The notes under the pieces were generated by a model. The model was not told where the DNA came from, searched no databases, and saw nothing but the letters and a program-made list of their open reading frames with translations. A DNA stretch of 64,000 nucleotides from Calliopum simillimum. Its lineage: Eukaryota; Arthropoda; Insecta; Diptera; Lauxaniidae. The stretch spans positions 81,946,004 through 82,010,003 of the forward strand of contig OX638370.1 of NCBI GenBank assembly GCA_951812925.1. Direction: 5' to 3'. The position numbers were made by a program, and so were the translations under genes. Shown here piece by piece: positions 1-11,967 of this stretch (the stretch's first letter is position 1; each line of letters opens with the position of its first letter).

Positions 1-911
1 TGTTGCCCCTCCCGAAAAATAATCCCATCTACTCCCCTGGCTTAGTACATTATAGTTATGACGTTTGCTTAAGTTTTAGCCTTATCATTTTGCATTGTTT
101 CAAATTATGTATTCATTTTTCATAAACAATGACAATTGAAAATGCGATTGATAACAATGAAACCAGGCCATTACTACTGATAAGCACAAAAGTATAAACA
201 AAACAAAAAAAAAATTGCTGGTTCGACTAAAATTTGCTAATTCGAACAAAGTTATCGTTGTTTATCATTATGTTTAGTAATTTTTGAAACTTTTATTATT
301 TTTAGCATATAAACTTTTATTTTTTCAGGCGAATGACACATAGCAATACCTAGGGGATTTCACAATCTTAATATACCAGACTTTACTCCAAAAAATTGTA
401 GCAAACGAGGTCTGACCTTTAGGCAAATTAAGTCTCTAAAATGTATTGCTTAGTGAAAGTAAAAGGTTAAAGAAAAAGTTTTAAAAAACCAAGTTTATAA
501 ACTTAGACTCAAGAAAAGTTTTTGATGAAAAAAATGGTGTCCTTCATTTTTTTTTTTTTTCTTGGAATCGTCTTATTTGAACAATGGCAACAAAACCACT
601 GCCGAATAAAAAGTTACTCAAGCTCAAAGGACTCGAAATTCCGAAACTTTGAGTCATACTAAAACAGCTCTCACGACTTTTCTACAGGAAATTTCCTGAG
701 CTACTATATTGTGGACCTAGTTTATTCGGTTGAAGTAACCGTTTGCGAGGTATTTGAACAAAACTAATTTACGAGACCTTTAAGCTTGAATAACTTTTTA
801 TGCGACATTGATATCGTTGCGGACTTTTAAAATTTTTTTAAAAACACCCAAATACAGCATTTCCAAGAAAAAAATTAGTGATATATTTTTTATCAAAACT
901 CCTGTTTTGAC
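1..911. other. AT-rich flank, no gene seen
   Basis: No coding signal found. Positions about 75-170 resemble 6922-7005 in gene A intron 2 (shared 'catttttcataaacaatgac' stretch), consistent with a duplicated segment that includes the broken exon at 4017 or with a common repeat. Confidence 0.4.
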
Positions 912-1559
912 TGTAGGGTAATTCCATGGTAACTCGCGTTACAAACAGAAATTTTTTTTAGAGTTTAATGCAACTTTTGAAGCTCATCCTTTGGATTAAC
1001 TTATAAAAATGGTGTCTTTATGAACATAAGATATTGTTCATGTTACAGACTAGTTTAAATTTTCAGTAATAACGTAATATTTATCCAGTAAAATAGTAAA
1101 TTGTGCTGGTAACTCGCGTTACCATTTTTGGACAACATGTTTAGAGAGTAAATTTCTTTCGCAAGTTTCTGCGAAATTTGAGGGTCGATTTCTTTAAATT
1201 AGACATTGATAGAACCAGAAGGATCTAAATTAGTTTTTCTTTACTTGAAATAACAATTTTATTTCGTATTTTTTAAAATAATGCAAAAATTGTATGGTAA
1301 CTCGCGTTACAAAAAATTGGTAACTCGCGTTACTTTCGATTTTTATATTAAAATAAGGAGCGTCTTCTAACTCTAACGTACAAAAATTAAAAGTAAATCA
1401 ATATTTACTTTAGGCTTTTAAGGACTAAAATTGAAATTAAACAAAATTTAAGTTTTATTGAATACATAAGTCTTATATAACTCGATTGTAATTAATTGAG
1501 TGCAGATAATGTCATGTCATCGTTAGAACTGTTACTTTCACTACCAAACTGATTTACTT

Positions 1560-2230
1560 AGTCGTAATCGGTCCGTTTTAATTTGATGCCCACTTTTGCA
1601 TCGATTGATGTTTGGGTCATTTGCAGCTTATCATTTTTTCCAGTAAATTAAGCATATGATTTTTTTTTATTTCGACGATTTCAGGAGCTTAAGAAAATAT
1701 TGAGTCTAGTTTCATTTCTTTTGCAGTTTCATCAATTTGTGTTAGTGAAAAGTTAATGACAGTAACAACAGAATCTTTCGCTGCATTGGCAAACTGCTCA
1801 GCGTTGAAGACGACTACTTCTCTCTTCAAAACTTTGTTTCGAACAGTTCTTTTTAGAGAACCGCCTATGCCGTCAACAGTCCCCTTTCCATGAGAAATTG
1901 CGAAATAGTTCCAAATTAAATGTACTTTGTGTCTCTGCTCCAGAATTGTAATACTCTTGGCTATAAATTTATTTTTAAATTGCGAGCACGGTCCATCAGA
2001 CCAAATGTGAACTTATTTAATACCATCTGGCAGTTCCTTCAGGACTCTATCTATATATATTACAGTTGTTCTTTATCCTGATGGCGATCATCAGACAATG
2101 ACGATGGGATGTTGTTTCCCAAACGACCAAAGCGAAACAGTAAAGAGACTTACTGTACCCAGTGAAAACTCTGAACTTCATCTTGAGCAATGCGAAGTCC
2201 ACCTTCATCAAAGCGGCATTTTGACCCAAA
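1560..2230 (-). pseudogene. Transposase-like remnant (HGKGxxDGIGG motif)
   Basis: The minus strand from about 2012 downward reads HIWSDGPCSQFKNKF, then WNYFAISHGKG and VDGIGGSLKRTVRN, before fading near 1690. Upstream (2230-2013) the related frame is broken by stops and frame changes but keeps SFHWVQ and SDDRHQDKE. From memory, a [W/H]SDG..SQFKN ... HGKG..DGIGG..K pattern recurs in repeat-encoded proteins of insects and other animals; I cannot assign the superfamily. Broken, so not functional. Confidence 0.6.
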
Positions 2231-2635
2231 CCTTAAAAAAAGAATAGGCCTATAGAAAACTCATAAAAATTGTGAGAAATTTGAGTGGAATTATGACGAT
2301 GAGAGTCACCGGTAACTCGCGTTACTAAAATAAATCTCAATTAATCTAGACTACTTAAATCAAATTGAAGATGTTTTTACCGTTGTTCCGTACAAATTGA
2401 TACACAAAAAGAATATGCAAGCATTCATTTGATTTAAACGGCAAATACATGCTGTACCAGAAAAAAACGTAAAATTTGGTAACTCGCGTTTTGAAAAATA
2501 AGGGCACTCTATTCCTTCATTTTTGAACACTTCACTTTCTCAAAATTATTGTAACAATGCATCATTGAATACAAGAGACTGTGTAATTTTAAATAAATGA
2601 AATTTGCTTACCAAATCAAAACACGAAACACAGAT

Positions 2636-3684
2636 AACACTGTTCAACGAATTTCAGGTTTTTGTTTTTATCTCAGTTCAGACCATAAAATTATTATTCC
2701 TTGCTATTGACATAGTAGAACTGCATTTACAAAATTTTTCCATCACGTCTCAATTTTCAGAAAAATTGACAAATCCAAAATCACGACTTACATCCGCACG
2801 AAAATAAATTAAAAAATTTTTATCCGTCAGAATTTTATAAACAAAATGTCAAACGATTCAGAAAAAATCAATAATTTCAAATCTGAAAAAAATTTTGAAA
2901 TCGGTCCGGCAGATTTTTTTGTAGGCCCGTTTAATTGAGAAAATTTACTGAAAAAACCGAACACCTACCATCTTTAATTACATAAATCTTGCCTAAATCA
3001 ATACAACATTAAAAAAACTCTGCACGAGCTTATGCGTCATTATTTTAACTTTATTTTGATATCAAAAACTTAAGGATTGGACCATGAATAACCAACTTAT
3101 TTCCTTTTGAACAAAAAATGTACATACAGGAAGTCATACAAGTACTTTTATTTCCAAGTAGCTATGATACAAAAATTCAATAGCTTTTGTATGACTTTCT
3201 GTTTGTACATTTTTTGTTCAAAAAGAAATAAATTGATTATTCATGGTCTAATCCATAAGTTTTTGGTGTCAATATAAAGTTAAAATAATGACGCACAAGC
3301 TCGTGAAGAGTTTTTTTTAATTTTGTATTGATTTAGGCAACATTTATGTAATTAAAGATGGTTGGTGTTCGGTTTTTTCAGTACATTTTCTCAATTAAAC
3401 GGGCCTACAAAAAAATCTGCCGGACCGATTTCAAATTTTTTTTCAGATTTGAAATTATTGCTATTTTCTGAATCGTTTGACATTTTGTTTATAAAATTCT
3501 GACGGATAAAAATTTTTTAATTTATTTTCGTGCGGATGTAAGTCGTGATTTTGGATTTGTCAATTTTTCTGAAAATTGAGACGTGATGGAAAAATTTTGT
3601 AAATGCAGTTCTACTATGTAAATAGCTAGGAATAATAATTTCATGGTCTGAACTCAGATAATTTTTTGCCGTTGAACAGTGTAA
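2636..3684. repeat. Large inverted repeat (arms about 500 bp) inside the left transposon
   Basis: The left arm (2636 to about 3150) returns inverted at about 3170-3684. For example 'atccgtcagaattttataaa' near 2821 matches the reverse near 3487. Arms are well matched, and the spacer near 3160 is short, so a transcript would fold back on itself. Confidence 0.75.
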
Positions 3685-4016
3685 TTAAAGATTTAAAAAT
3701 AAGTTTTATTTAATTTGGATATACATGCAATACATTATATTTAAAACATTCGATTTTAATGAACTGTAATGTCAAATCTTAAATTTGGCGCTTGATAGCA
3801 ATGATGCTTGAATTAAACATTAATTTGGATATAGTTGAAAGTTGAAAAGTAGTGGTAAGTTTTTCTGATATCGTGTCCACATTTACATGGAATTACCCTG
3901 TACTATAATATTATGAAAAAAATTGATAAAAAAAAAGCTTTACATTTCAAATGCAAAATATTACCAATGTATTAATGTCTTCTTCGACAAATGATAATGT
4001 TTTTTTTTTTTTTCAG

Positions 4017-4124
4017 CGCATTGAAACCGAGGTACCACCCTATGAATCATTTATTCAAATGGCACGTTCGCTAATGGAAAGTATAAATCCAGCTTTTGCC
4101 AGTTATACATTTTTAGGATCATAA
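4017..4124 (+). pseudogene. Decayed duplicate of SLC46-like exon 3
   Basis: A polypyrimidine tract and CAG acceptor (4000-4016) are followed by a frame that matches gene A exon 3 (8660 onward): RIETEVPPYE... then MARSLMESINPAFASY..FLGS and a stop at 4122-4124. The reading stops just before where the WSD-x-x-GRR signature should come, and no donor follows. The upstream 'tattaatg-cttcttcgacaa' stretch also resembles the sequence before the true exon 3, so the intron tail was copied too. There is no sign of the other exons, so this is a partial duplicate, not a working gene. Confidence 0.75.
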
Positions 4125-4442
4125 ACTGCGCCTACTCCAACGCTACGGCAGCGTTGAGGTAACATCGAACAAAACAATCAAGTAGAAGCTGATATCATTA
4201 GCAAAAGGTATCAGCTGGGTAGTAGCACAGCACACGCGTCTACAGTAACTCTTTAGCATTGGGCTGATAGAGAACTACAGAAAGAAAAGCGAGTTCATAA
4301 TAAATTACAAGTGAATAATTGATAGATATTTCCCCACCTTAATTTAAAAACGTAGATTATTTCGATTAAAGAAACGTAGTGAATTGAATAGAACATACAT
4401 AAGTTGCAGATTTTTTAGACCAAAAAAAAAAAAAAAAAAAAA

Positions 4443-7400
4443 ATGACGTTGCAGCAATCTGACGAAGAAAGCCTTTGTGCTTCCATAGTTCTTGCAGAAG
4501 AAGATGACGAGGAGTCCTTATTGCGTATATTCAATACTGCGACAGGCAGCAATTCAACCACTGGCACAGTAAATAATGAGGAGGATGACAATAAAGATGA
4601 TATTAACAGCAGCACTACTACGCTAGCTCAAAGTCCAACACCGGAATTGCGCAAACGTATCTTCATTCTAGAGCCTGCAGTTCTTCTTGTCTCTTTAGCG
4701 ATGTATTTATATGGTAAGCATACAATTTCTATAACTAAATTATAAATTGCATAAATACAATGAAAATTCCATAATTATAGGAACGGTTTATCAAAATCAA
4801 ATCCTTTATCAAACCTGCATTGCTGTGTATAATTACAATGGTACGGATTGTGAACCGCTGCTAGGCGTTAGCACAGAAACGCCTAAAGCGCAAGTAAGTG
4901 TTTGAATTGTTAACACTTTAAATTACATGCAAGTTTGATCCTTTAGGAACATCCCATATGTGAGTTATATAAATTTTTTCTAAAGGAATAAGATTTTAAA
5001 GAAATGATTAATTTATCAAAAAATTTGCAAAAATTACAGGCTTTCGAAATTATAACCTATGTTATCTCTTAACATGTATATACTCGTAGCATGTCGTATG
5101 AGTAACATTAAATTGACGTGGAAAAATAAAGTTTCTTATTCACAAACTTTCATCCACAGCTCATAGAAGATTTATATATATATTAATACGCTAACTCAAA
5201 CCTTCAGACCCCATTTTCACCACGTTAGAAATGCAGTACGACATTAAATAATATACCATTCGAAAAGTATTTGTGAGTAAATTTGCAGAAAGTAAATGTG
5301 TTGCTTTGTTGATTTGCATAGAACGTTACACAATGAGGAAGAGAATAAGCAAGACAGTGGCTTTTTGTTTTTTTTTTTTTTATTTTTTAGAGCCTACGTT
5401 TTGCTACGTAGTATACGTAGGGTACTATTTATATTTCGGGAACTGGCAACACTAATGTCAATAGCTAAAATCTGGCAACACCATATTCAAATTTTTTAGC
5501 ATAAAAGTACTCACAACGTTTCGATATACAAGTGCAATTTGTTTTGTTTACAGTGAGCTAAGAAAATCAATTTTTCCATTGATAATTTGAGCGATTAATA
5601 AATTATGGGGTATCCAACGAGAACACATTTTTTATACAACTAACTATTCATGCAATATCGAATGTATTGAAGTGAAACTAATATGCAAGGATGCCTCTAT
5701 CTCACAATATGTCACATGCATTGCATCGATGTTTTGTAGCACAACGACCGATTTTGGACGACCTTCACGGAATTCGTTGGCGACCGAACTACGACCACGT
5801 CTGAATTAACTATATCAGCGATATACTGGGGTTTTAATGGTGCTTTGTCGCTTTATAAAGAACTGAGTTCATCGAGACATTCTTGTTGAGATAATAAGTC
5901 GAAAGTTGTGAAAAATAATTCAACGAAAACCTCTTGAAATTTCAATTTTTTGGCCAAATTGTTTTTCTCAACTCACTGTAAACAAAACAAATAGCACTTG
6001 TACATCAAAACGTTGTAAGTACGTTTATGCTAAAAAATGTCAAAGTTTATTATGGTGTAGCCAGATTTTTAGCTATTGACATTAATGTTGCCAGTTCCCG
6101 AAACATAAATAGTACCCCTCGTACTATGTATGATTGAATTTCGATCGCTTTGCGATAATCTGAGTAATTTTTAAATGTGCATATACAAGTTTCGTAAATA
6201 TCGTGATATACATTAAGGTGGTTCAAAATTTAAAAATTTTTTTTTTTGGAATTGCGCTCCCACTGCACCAAAATGTTCTCTTTGATGTAAATATGCACCA
6301 TGTAAAATTTGGTCGATTTCAGAGAACATAAGCTGCATCCCAAGCCATTTTAAAATACGAAAAGTGGTCCTGAATAATTTTTTGTATTAAAATCTTAACT
6401 GTTAAAATTTTTACATGGATTTTGAGCCGCAATACTTGAATCTGCAATTTATTTCTCTGTAAGTTATTTTCCATTCAAGGTGGAAAATTAATTACGATAT
6501 GGTATGACCAATATCTTCAAAATTACAGAACTTATGGAGAAATAAATTGCAGATTCGAATTTAGCCGTTCAAAATCCATATAAAAAGTTGAACATCTTAA
6601 ATTCGAATACACAAATTTTTTTCATATTCAGGGCCACTTTTCAGTTTGTAAAATGGTTTGAGATATATCAAAATTTTTCTGAAGTGGACCAAATTTACAC
6701 ATTGATTATTTGCATCAAAGAGATTATTTTGGTGCCATGGGAGCGCAATTCCAAGCAAATTTTTTATACGAATTTGAACCAGTCTAACATACATAAGACT
6801 GTAATCTAAATATTATTTAAAACAAAATCGTATTAAGTAAATATTATAATCACAATATATACATACATATGAATTTCATGTGCAGCTGCTGAAGTGCAAA
6901 AATATAAACATTGCTTAAGTAGCATGCTCAACTTTAAGCCTTATCAATTCAATCGTTCCGAATAACTCATTTTTCATAAACAATAACAATTGAAAACTAT
7001 TAATAACAAAACGTTCCCTGAAATCAATCTACCAACAAGCCATCCGTTTATAAAAAGGATGGTTGGTTACTTCTCTGGGCATTGCCTTTTTAGTAAGTAC
7101 GCTAGATGTCTGGATGCTCCCTACAATGACTATGGTAAAAGCTTATTCTGCGAGGAGGAAGAAGAGAGTATATGTAGAGTTCTGCCTCTGAAATTGTACT
7201 GCGCTCTGTAGAGCAGGTTTATACGTTTTGGGAATACTTTTTTGTCAAACTGGTTGATTTATTAAAAACGAAAAGTCGTTACCTCTTTTTATTAATCATA
7301 AAATATATTATAAGTCTAAGGGTTTCAAACTTTGTCTTTAGGGTATCACAAAGAAAATATTTTTGTTCTAAGTGTGAGCGTAAACCTTGTATACTTTACA

Positions 7401-10400
7401 GTGCGTGTAACATAAACCACGATTACTATAGCCAATACATTTAAGAGGCTTAATCAAAATGATAAAGAACTTCAAATTAGCAATAATGAATCATAAAAGT
7501 AAATTTTTTTATTTTCTTGTTTTTATGCTTATCAGCGAAAAATTGTATCAATGAATTTTCATACCTATGTGCATGATTCACCGCAGGAATAAATCAAAAT
7601 TGAAAAAAAAAGTATTGTACCTCAAGAGGTTTGAACTCGTGCTCCAATCGTACAACGTAAGAGATCAAACAACTGTCATAAACATTACTTTTTTCTATCT
7701 TGTTAAACTTAAATGTAAATTTCGTTCTAGTTTAGGCGCCAGACGGGCATGAGTACCGAAAACTGAGCTCAGTTTCTTATAGGTAGGACCCCAAGTTACA
7801 ACAAAGTGGATATCTGCGATGGTCCATTCTTTTTTTATCCCCTACTTCCCGTCCAGTCCATAGCTTTCTGTTCTCAGTATTTATAGCCTTTTACGGTGAA
7901 ATGAGATCTCCTTATTACGAATTTAAATTTGAGTTGTTCTTCCTCAAAAGTGCAAAAATCACTGTTTTGAGATCAACTTATAGATGAATATCAAAAATAG
8001 CAAGTAGTAAAATTAATTTTTGTATACTGATTCGCATAATCAAATATACAAATATTCCCTGAGTTATATGCCTTTAAAACAGGGGTTTCTCTAAATAACA
8101 AACAAACGATTTTTCCCGACCGAAAACTTAACTTTTTTTTAGTACGAAAATTTGCAGATATTGAGAGATACCCAGTTTTTAAAGGCTTGCAACTCAGAAA
8201 GTATAGTTTCAATTGAAAAACGATATGAATACTGCTTGTTTAGGATAGTTTTGGCTATCTAAATCCGTTGAAAAAAAGTAATTTTACTATTTGCTGTTTT
8301 CTGTTTTATACGAGTACCTTTAAGTAGAAGTCAAAACAGTGATTTTTGCATTTGCATTCACAGTGAGTTATCCTCCATCTTCGAACCAGCAATGCAAATT
8401 TTTAACTGCGTACTCTCTAAGTGTGAGGGGCTAACATCAGAATCTGAAAAGGTGTAGTGGGAGCGAACATACAGTAGTAAATTTGAGAGCGACTTGTCTT
8501 CCAAATAATCTTAATGTCATTTAGTGAAAAAAATTCACAACAAAAAAAAAAAAAAAAGTCCTTAGAGCCAATAGTGCCTTATATTTCATGTTATTAATTC
8601 TTCTGACAACTTTTTTAAAATTTTCATCTTAAAATTAATTATTTCTTAATTTTTTTCAGCGCGTTGAAACTGAGATACAACCCTACGTTGCTCGTCTTCT
8701 TATGGTACGTTCAATATTGGAAAGTATAATGCCAGCTATTGTCAGTTTATTTTTAGGACCATGGTCTGATAAATTTGGACGTAGACCCATTATATTAACC
8801 TCTATAATAGGCAAGCATACAATTCTATGTGAATGTTGTCATTGGATTTAATCTGTTTCTTTGCTTTTCGACAGGTTATCTAACTGGATTTTGTATACTC
8901 ACCACTCTGACCTTTATTTCCACAAAAGTTGTGATATCACCTTGGATATTCTTATTCTCATCACTACCATCAGCTTTAAGTGGTGGCACCTGCGCTTTAA
9001 TTACGGGCGTTTTCTGCTATATTTCGGATGTTGCCGAGGAAAAATCACGCCCCTATCGGTAGTACTTGTGCCTATATATCTTTCATGATCATATATTTAA
9101 ACTTATTATTCACTTCTTTTTTAAAGTATAGCGCTAAATGGCGCCGCTTTATGCGCTGGTATGTTGATAGCAAATGTTGCCAGCGGTTATATTTACGGTG
9201 CTACCAATGTAATCACTGTCTTCGCAATATCTACATTTCTAATGTCTTTCGCGTTACTGTATGTCTACGTTTTCGTGACTGAAAGCCTAAAGCCAGAACA
9301 AATACATAAAGGGGTGAGTACATTTAATTTTTTTAATATAAAGACATTGCGATCAGGCAAAACAAGCCATTATTATCTTATTCGGGTGAGATGCATTCAG
9401 CGATATTAACCGTTTTGCTGAATTGGTTCATGACCTCATAAACAAGTTACAAATTATGGCCTTCTATATTCATAAAAAATCGCTTATTACGTTCTAATAA
9501 ATAATTTCTCATGGAAAATGTGTTTTCATATTAAGAGTTCATTGATCTGGTATAAAAAACGATTTAATAATTTTCAGAGAATGTTTGGTAATATTGCGAG
9601 ACTATAAGCCTTATCATGAATAAACATTCCCGAGAATTTATTCACGGACTCCCTAGCGTGCAATCACAAAAAAATTCACTGTATGTGGAATTAAGGCTAT
9701 CCGCAGTAATTTGGGATTGAATATTTTACCACTTTTTGTAAGAATTTATGCTCCAATTTTTAACGGAAAATTTGAGGCGCGAATGTATAGGGGGCTATCG
9801 TGAATAAATATTCACGGGGAATTTTCTCAGACTGACATGCATTCTCTATTGCAGCTTAAGAAAATTCCCCGGGAATCTTGATTCACGATAACCCCCATAG
9901 TGTATGACAAATTAATAACTTTTGTATGATAATTTTATAGCTTCTTAAATATATATAGGTTATATACAGGGTGGTAGGAATCGGTGCAACACCGGAAAAT
10001 GTAAGGTTTGTGGGACTATTCTGAACAAATTTTCGTAGTTCCATTTTTCGAAATGAACAAAATATGTAGAATTCATTGATCTGGATATGAATTACGATTT
10101 AATAATTTTCATAGAATGATACATAGTACAATTGATTTGCAACACAGTTGAGAAATTCAAATTATTGAGTACTTAATGTATTGTTTACATTTGTGTAATA
10201 CGAAACGTATGATTGACATTCCATTAAATGTTACGAAATTATATTTCAGTTTCCTGTTTACCATATTCTTAACAAAAACATGGAAGTTAAAAAAGGATTT
10301 CAATGAAAAATTAAATATATTATTATACAAATTATTATTAATTTTTGAAAATATGTACAAATCTCTTACGAGTAATCTATATATTAATACGCAAGACAAA

Positions 10401-11967
10401 AATTTGTCTTACCTTTTTTACTATGTTAGGAATGGAGCACGACTTTGATTTGCACACCATTAGAAAAGTCTTTGTGTGTTAATGTGCACAACGTTAAAAT
10501 TATTTTAATATTTTGCCATTAAGCCAGGTAAAATTAAATGCAAATTTTTCAATATTAACAATGACAAAATACGCGGTCATACAGAGCTGAAAAGAGGATA
10601 CAGCATAAAGGGAAAGACGAAAAGCTGACTGACACTGACTTCATGTTTTTTGTTTTCTTTTCGTTTCACATTTGTCATTGTACCAGCGATGATAATCAGC
10701 TTTTCTATTTTGTATCAAATAGCAAAAAAAACTGTCCAAAAAGTACTAAAATTATTTAATACATTTGCGGTCAAATTTTGACCATTGGGCGATTCTAGTT
10801 CATGTTTAGCTATTTAAATATTTTTAAAATAATTGATAGTGATCACTTTGAAGTTTTAATCGTTTAAGTATGTAGCTCTTGAATTAAAAATTAATATTAA
10901 ATTTTTATTGATCCTGCTTTTTGGCATCAGATTGCATAGAATTAAATTTTTCTGTTACCTTAAAATTTCAGTCAAAAATTCGTGAATTTTTCCATTTGGA
11001 CTTGGCAAAGGAATTAATACGCACCTGCTTTAGACGTCGACCTAACCTTGACCGTGCTATTATCTGGCTTACTGTGATCACTTTAACTGTGACCATATTT
11101 GCAATGGGTTTGTTTTATTCTTTATTTATTTTCTATAAACTATTTTTATTCTATTATTTTGGTTATAATTCAAAATAGAGGGTGATGGAAATGTCACCTA
11201 TTTTTTCTTACGTAAAAAGTTCGATTACACACTTAAAGACTATAGTCTCTTTACTGCCGCAAGTATTATGGTACAAGTTGGTGGCAGCATTATCGGCATG
11301 ATTCTATTGCGTCATGTAAGTTTTATATAAAATAATGAAATGAAAAATCAAAAAATAATAATATATTACCATTATTTATGTAATAATGTAGATTTTAAAA
11401 TTTTCTATCGTTGCCATGACTATGTCGGCATTGGCTTGTTGCTTACTTGAGAGTACTGTGCGCGCTACTGCAGTTTATTGGTGGGAATTGTATATTGGCA
11501 TGGCGTTAGGTATGGTACGCGGTATTGTATCACCAATGTCAATTGATATTCTAACAAGTGTGGCTCCTGAAAGAGAAGTTGGTAAGACTTTTTGTGCATA
11601 TTAGATGTACACATCTTGCATGTCATATAAAAACTTGAACATATTTAATTTATATAAAATATTTCCTTTTTGTTTTTAGGTAAGATAATGGCATTAACAA
11701 CTTCACTCCAGTTTATAGTACCATTGGGTGCAGCTCCTCTTTACACTATAGTGTACAATACAACGTTAGAGCTTAACCCAGGAGCTTTTAATTTTATAAG
11801 TGCTGGCTTATATTTACTATGTTTTACCATGATTAGGTATGTATTATATGTATATTATTAAAATTTAACCTTGATTGTTGACGTTATTTGTTTTCCATTA
11901 TAGCTCAATTTGGAGCATACAAAAATCTCTTGGTAGTGCTACAACTAGTCAGGCTATAGAAAGTTGA
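4443..11967 (+). CDS. Gene A: SLC46-like MFS transporter (proton-coupled folate transporter family), 10 exons, 529 aa
   Basis: Predicted 12-TM solute importer. Exons: 4443-4713, 4781-4893, 8660-8810, 8875-9058, 9127-9313, 10972-11107, 11179-11315, 11392-11581, 11680-11836, 11904-11967 (TGA). Phases join without a stop and total 1590 nt. The N-terminus (residues 1-72) is acidic and cytosolic. TM1 follows (EPAVLLVSLAMYLYG). The TM1-2 loop holds C103, sequon N110-G-T and C114. The TM2-3 loop reads GPWSDKFGRR (161-170), whose D165 and R169 match the DxxxR pair known to be essential in human PCFT. TESL (291-294) lies near the end of TM6 and GDGN (349-352) opens TM8. The ATG follows a 21-base A tract at 4423 and is the first in frame. 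Unlike genes B and C, the TM6-TM7 segment is split by a 1.66 kb intron. Intron 3 starts with GC instead of GT. Intron 2 is 3.8 kb and filled with inverted-repeat elements. The substrate is unknown. The family call is firm; the exact exon 1 start is slightly less so. Confidence 0.9.
5407..6122. mobile_element. MITE-like inverted repeat, arms about 150 bp
   Basis: The left arm 'agggtactatttatatttcg' near 5419 recurs inverted near 6115, and the match continues through 'ggcaacactaatgtcaatagc' to 'ttgttttgtttacagtgagc' at about 5557. The spacer is about 400 bp with no frame. Non-autonomous DNA element is the simplest reading. Confidence 0.7.
6214..6787. mobile_element. MITE-like inverted repeat (arms about 260 bp)
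   Basis: The ends share 'ggttcaaa' and 'ggaattgcgctccca' in inverted orientation (near 6221/6779 and 6247/6742). The arms run to about 6480 and 6525, so nearly the whole element is palindromic. Confidence 0.7.
8811..8874 (+). other. GC-AG intron in gene A (intron 3)
   Basis: The exon ends ...ATAATAG and the intron opens GCAAGC, ending TTTCGACAG. The equivalent introns of genes B and C start GTAGGT and GTGAAT at exactly the homologous codon (Gly, phase 1), which fixes the junction. GC donors are a known minority class and usually keep a strong flanking consensus, as here. Confidence 0.85.
9314..10971 (+). other. Gene A intron 5 (gene A-specific), with repeat insert
   Basis: Present only in gene A; genes B and C have continuous coding sequence here. 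A 45-50 bp sequence 'attcattgatctgg...acgatttaataattttca' occurs at about 9537 and again at about 10072, bracketing a block with TATCGTGAAT-type hairpins (9605-9900). The rest is AT-rich. Sequence near 10381-10480 resembles 5185-5280 of intron 2. Confidence 0.55.
9788..9899. mobile_element. Short palindromic MITE, TATCGTGAAT family
   Basis: Starts gggggCTATCGTGAATaaatattc and ends gATTCACGATAaccccc, with matching internal arms (attttct / agaaaatt). Related ends occur at 9605, 13372, 23199, 48721, 52208 and 59126. Confidence 0.65.

Larger units (their letters stand above)
912..3902. mobile_element. Decayed DNA transposon with iterated GTAACTCGCGTTAC motif
   Basis: The ends are inverted: AGGGTAATTCCATG at 915-928 and its complement at 3886-3899. 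The motif GTAACTCGCGTTAC occurs in one orientation at 929, 1109, 1297, 1320 and 2312, with a truncated copy at 2479. It carries a broken transposase-like frame on the minus strand (1560-2230) and a large hairpin (2636-3684). Family not identified. Confidence 0.7.
4894..8659 (+). other. Gene A intron 2 (3.8 kb), repeat-filled
   Basis: Bounded by GTAAGT and TTTTTTCAG. It contains the two inverted-repeat elements at 5407-6122 and 6214-6787. The remainder (6790-8640) is AT-rich sequence with no coding signal; short frames there have no recognisable domain. Confidence 0.7.

Noticed and set aside
929..1333. Repeated GTAACTCGCGTTAC words as a CRISPR-like array
   Set aside because: Spacing is irregular (180, 188, 23 and 979 bases), the host is an insect, and the words lie in a transposon with inverted ends.
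5273..5499. Small membrane-like peptide frames
   Set aside because: They run across a T tract into the left arm of a MITE.
10157..10448. 80-90 residue frames on both strands in gene A intron 5
   Set aside because: AT-rich, overlapping on opposite strands, no recognisable motif, and inside an intron fixed by homology.
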